From CAVPLM01 sp963713545 (GTDB taxonomy: Bacteria; Actinomycetota; Thermoleophilia; RBG-16-64-13): 64,000 nucleotides of DNA. The notes beneath the pieces are model-generated. The model saw nothing but the letters and a program-made list of their open reading frames with translations. It did no database searches and was not told where the DNA came from. Position 1 is the first letter of the stretch, and each line of letters begins with the position of its first letter. The position numbers and the translations under genes are program-made. Below, piece by piece: positions 61,368 to 64,000 of the stretch. The stretch lies in the NCBI GenBank assembly GCA_963713545.1, contig CAVQME010000009.1:123988-187987 (forward strand). The letters are read 5' to 3'.

Positions 61368-63252
61368 GTGCGCCATGAGTACTTGGATCAAGGAAGATAT
61401 CGCCAATACCGCTGCCTGCAGCGGCGCTTGGGACACCCCTCCGGCTCCGGCTGCGTGGCACACTCCCCTGTAGACGCCCCTCAGACTCCGGTTCGAACGG
61501 TCTCTCCGCTCCGGGGAGATCCCTGGGCTTCGCAGGACGCGCTGCTTTCGCTCATGGAGGCGAGTCGAGCTGCTGCCGAGTCTGAGAGCCTGGAAGAAGC
61601 CCTGAAGATGCTGGTCTGGCACGCGTCCGAAACTCTGCAAGTACCGGAATTCATCGTGTATGAGTACGATGCCCCTTCGAGCACCATCGTCCCGTTGGCG
61701 ATCTACGAGCGGGTGCCGTCCGGCTGGAGGGGTCTGGGCGAGCGATTGCCACTCTCGGAGTGTCCTGCAGAGAAGGCCGTTCTAGCGAGTGGACAACCCC
61801 TTCTGGAGAGGATCTCGGACCCTGATCTGGCTCTGGAGAGCCTGGAAAGCATGCAGAAGTGGGGCGAAAAGACGTGCCTCTCGATACCGCTCCTGGTCGG
61901 CTCTCAGCGCATGGGGCTCATGGCTTTCTACGACGCAGAGGAGGAGAGGGAATTCGACGATGCGCAGATGGCCCTGGCGCGTGGCTTGGCCGCCCTCGCC
62001 GGCCAAGCCATACACTCTGCGCAGTTGCTTCGGCAGACGGACGAACGGAATGTGAGGCTCACCTCTCTCCTCCACGCGAACCGGGTGATCAATTCCAGCC
62101 TGGACTTGGACGAGGTGCTCGAGGCGGTCGCGAATCAGGCCATCACCGCTCTTGACTGCGACGGATGCACCATGTACCAGCGCGGAGAGGAGGATAACGG
62201 GCCTCCGCGGCCGAAGCTGGAGGGACTGGAGGACTCCAGGACGAGCAGGTTCTCCAGCAGCGCTCACAAGATCCCGACCTGGACCCGCATGAAGGCCGAG
62301 ATGGAGGAAAGCGGAGAGAGAAGCCGCCTGATCATCCCCCTTCCTTTTGGTCGTTCGAGACTCGGTACGATGGTCATATCGCAGTGCACTAGGGATCGAC
62401 TCTTCAGCGACGCCGATATCGAGTTCGCCCGCGGGTTGGCGGAACAAGCCGGCCTGGCCATACATAACGCTCGGCAGTACCAGGAGTTGCGTCGCGTCCA
62501 CGTCGCCGGACGCAAGCGCTGGTCAGTGCGCTCGGGGCGAAAGAACGCTACACGCAAGGGCACGCCGCCCGCGTCGCTCAATACGTCGCACTTGGGGCGA
62601 AGCTCGGCTGGACCGAAGACCCGGTGCAGCGCGCGGAGGAAGCTGGATACATGCACGACATCGGCAAGCTGATCGTTTCCGACACCATCCTGCACAAGAC
62701 CGGGCCACTCTCGGAGCGGGAATGGATGTAATGCGCGCCCATCCCGAGACAAGTGCGGACATCCTGCAGTGCATGGTGGACGAGGAGCGACCGACTCTAT
62801 CCGTCACCATCACGAGAGATACGACGGGGGCGGTTACCCGTACGGCCTCAAGGGAGATGAGATACCGTTCATCGCTCGCGCCATGGAGTGGTCGACGCCT
62901 ACGACGCGATGTCTTTCCGCGCCCCTACCGGCGGCTCTCCGGTACGCGGATTCCGGGAATTGAAGAATGGCCGCGGTTCGCATTCGATCCCGAAATCGTG
63001 GACGCTTTGCTGGACGTGCTGGAGGACATCCGGCGAAGAAGGGTGTGCATGAGTGTCGCCAAAAAGCCGCGCGCTCGTCGACGGAGACAAGCACGAACGG
63101 CTGAAGAAAGGGAGGACGAAGACCGGCCTGAGTACCACGAGATCGCCGAAGTCCTTCGGGACGTGCTGACAGCGAGCGAGGGGATCCGTTTCCTGACCAC
63201 GCAGAGGAAGGTCGGTTCCAGGGTTGTTCGTCGTGGATCCGGAAGAGATTGA
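61368..63252 (+). CDS. GAF / HD-GYP signalling protein, frameshifted
   Basis: The intact first part (to about 62520) holds two GAF-type sensor domains (FIVYEYDAPSSTIVPLAIYE, SIPLLVGSQRMGLMAFYDAE; then VLEAVANQAITALDCDGCTM, LIIPLPFGRSRLGTMVIS). After a shift near 62520 an HD-GYP phosphodiesterase appears across several frames: GHAARVAQYVALGAKLGWTE, YMHDIGKL (HD), HHERYDGGGYPYGLKGDEIP (GYP), VVDAYDAMSFRAP and FDPEIVDALLDVLEDI. HD-GYP domains hydrolyse cyclic di-GMP. Sequence after it (FVVDPEEIEQRKSHIGDDLF; YADEFGVWVSATAP) resembles a cache/PAS-like sensor leading to the GGDEF domain downstream, so all may be one large protein. Start codon uncertain (61368 GTG or 61375 ATG in another frame). Confidence 0.72.
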
Positions 63253-63479
63253 ACAGCGGAAATCCCACATCGGGGACGACTTGTTCGTCGTCGACGAGGA
63301 GATGGAGAGGTCTTGCAGGGGTGAAGACAGACCGGAACGCACTGTACGCCGACGAGTTCGGCGTCTGGGTCTCGGCCACGGCGCCCTACGGATGGCGAAG
63401 GGAACATAGTGGGCCTGATCTCCGCTGATTCTCCGGCCGGCCCACAGGGGACCACTACGGCTAGGACACTGCGCCGGGC

Positions 63480-64000
63480 TTCCTGGCCTCGCTGCTGGGT
63501 GAGGCGGGCAAGCGGGTCACCCGGGCTGAGTCCGAGGCCATCACCGACGGTCTTACCGGTGTCTACAACCACCGTTTTGTCCATGAGCACCTCGCCGAAG
63601 AAGTAGCCAGATCCACCCTTCAACAGTCGCAGTTCGTGGTCCTGTTCATCGATATCGACCACTTCAAGCGTTTCAACGATCTCTGGGGCCACTCGGTTGG
63701 AGACGCCGTCCTGCGCTCAGTTGCGCACGTCATCGAGGGCGAGGTCCGGCGGGGCGATGTCGTCGCCCGCTACGGAGGGGAGGAGTTCATCGCCGTCCTC
63801 GCCAACACCGACCTTGTCAGAGGCTGCGCAGTCGCCGAGCGCATCCGCCGCAAGATCGCGACATCGGCTTTGGTGGCTGGAACGTCTCCGATCACCGTCA
63901 GCATAGGCGTGGCCGACTTTCCGTCCGACACACCCTCCAAGGCGGACGTGATAAAGAGAGCGGATACCGCGATGTATAAGGCGAAGCGTCTCGGTCGCAA
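63480..64000 (+). CDS. GGDEF domain (diguanylate cyclase), partial at window end
   Basis: An open frame from about 63480 to the end of the window encodes a helical lead-in (LLGEAGKRVTRAESEAITDG) then a GGDEF domain: LTGVYNHRF, FIDIDHFKRFNDLWGHSVGD, and RYGGEEFIAVL, the GGEEF catalytic loop, followed by IGVADFPSDTP and TAMYKAKRLGR. The active loop is intact, so it should make cyclic di-GMP. There is no start of its own and it follows an HD-GYP/sensor region, so it is probably the C-terminal part of that protein, giving a bifunctional c-di-GMP enzyme. The protein ends beyond the window. Confidence 0.83.

Noticed and set aside
1..64000. tRNA, rRNA, CRISPR arrays, insertion sequences, attachment sites, replication origin
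   Set aside because: I looked for repeats, cloverleaf-type ends, transposase motifs and spaced direct repeats and saw none that held up.

Overview
The window looks like a high-GC chromosomal segment of an actinobacterium with a strongly anaerobic metabolism. I base this on the dense high-GC coding, two MalT/LAL-type LuxR regulators, DUF6325, SHOCT, HdeD and DUF305 proteins, ECF-like sigma factors, GTG starts and possible leaderless promoters, next to a glycyl radical enzyme, a benzoyl-CoA-reductase-type ATP-driven dehydratase/reductase and many Fe-S proteins. The lineage is inferred; there is no rRNA, tRNA, CRISPR array, phage or IS element in the window to anchor it.

Layout. (1) 1-807, minus strand: a DUF6325 gene and a partial SHOCT-type protein. 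(2) 1043-7715: a LAL regulator, an 84-aa protein of unknown function, a zinc sugar/alcohol dehydrogenase, a cyclase-family hydrolase and a CoA-disulfide reductase-rhodanese fusion. (3) 7829-26614, the core: a second LAL regulator and second 84-aa protein, a glycyl radical enzyme (GRE), two 2-hydroxyacyl-CoA dehydratase/benzoyl-CoA reductase-like subunits, an unknown 148-aa protein, two BadF/BcrA-type ATPases, a 45-aa ORF, a phosphofructokinase-like protein, the GRE-activating radical SAM enzyme, a second phosphofructokinase-like protein, two winged-helix ferredoxin-like proteins, a ferredoxin-NADP reductase and a glucose-6-phosphate dehydrogenase homologue. The likely logic is NADPH to ferredoxin to ATP-driven low-potential electrons, alongside radical chemistry by the GRE. 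(4) 26716-33201: DUF6325 plus a Gly-Pro repeat protein, a BASS transporter, a rhodanese, a DszB-like desulfinase, a ferredoxin-nitroreductase, an enoyl-CoA hydratase, gluconokinase and a small basic protein. (5) 33292-44680, minus strand: sulfatase, SulP transporter, CPA1 antiporter, two K+ channels, several membrane proteins, HdeD and a Cys/Met PLP enzyme. (6) 44764-46908: MoaE-like, SHOCT, DUF305 and small membrane proteins. (7) 47181-55311: an island of toxin-antitoxin modules (HigBA, ParE remnant, two MazEF, an MqsRA-like module, BrnTA). (8) 48680-52473 and 55561-59378: two copies of a cassette made of a sigma factor, a one-TM protein with ten Asp-box propeller repeats, and a lipoprotein. 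The toxin-antitoxin genes lie around and between these copies. (9) 59435-64000: an SLH-domain surface protein and a GAF/HD-GYP/GGDEF c-di-GMP signalling region cut by the window end.

Many genes (GRE, zinc dehydrogenase, ferredoxins, ferredoxin reductase, Zwf, BASS, DszB-like, sulfatase, PLP enzyme, the propellers and others) are interrupted by single-base shifts with conserved sequence resuming in the next frame. The pattern is more like indel errors in a draft assembly than gene decay, so I annotate full extents and name the shift positions. The best candidate for an undescribed system is the GRE plus BCR-like cluster with its catalytically altered phosphofructokinase-like twins. The second is the duplicated sigma/propeller/lipoprotein cassette.
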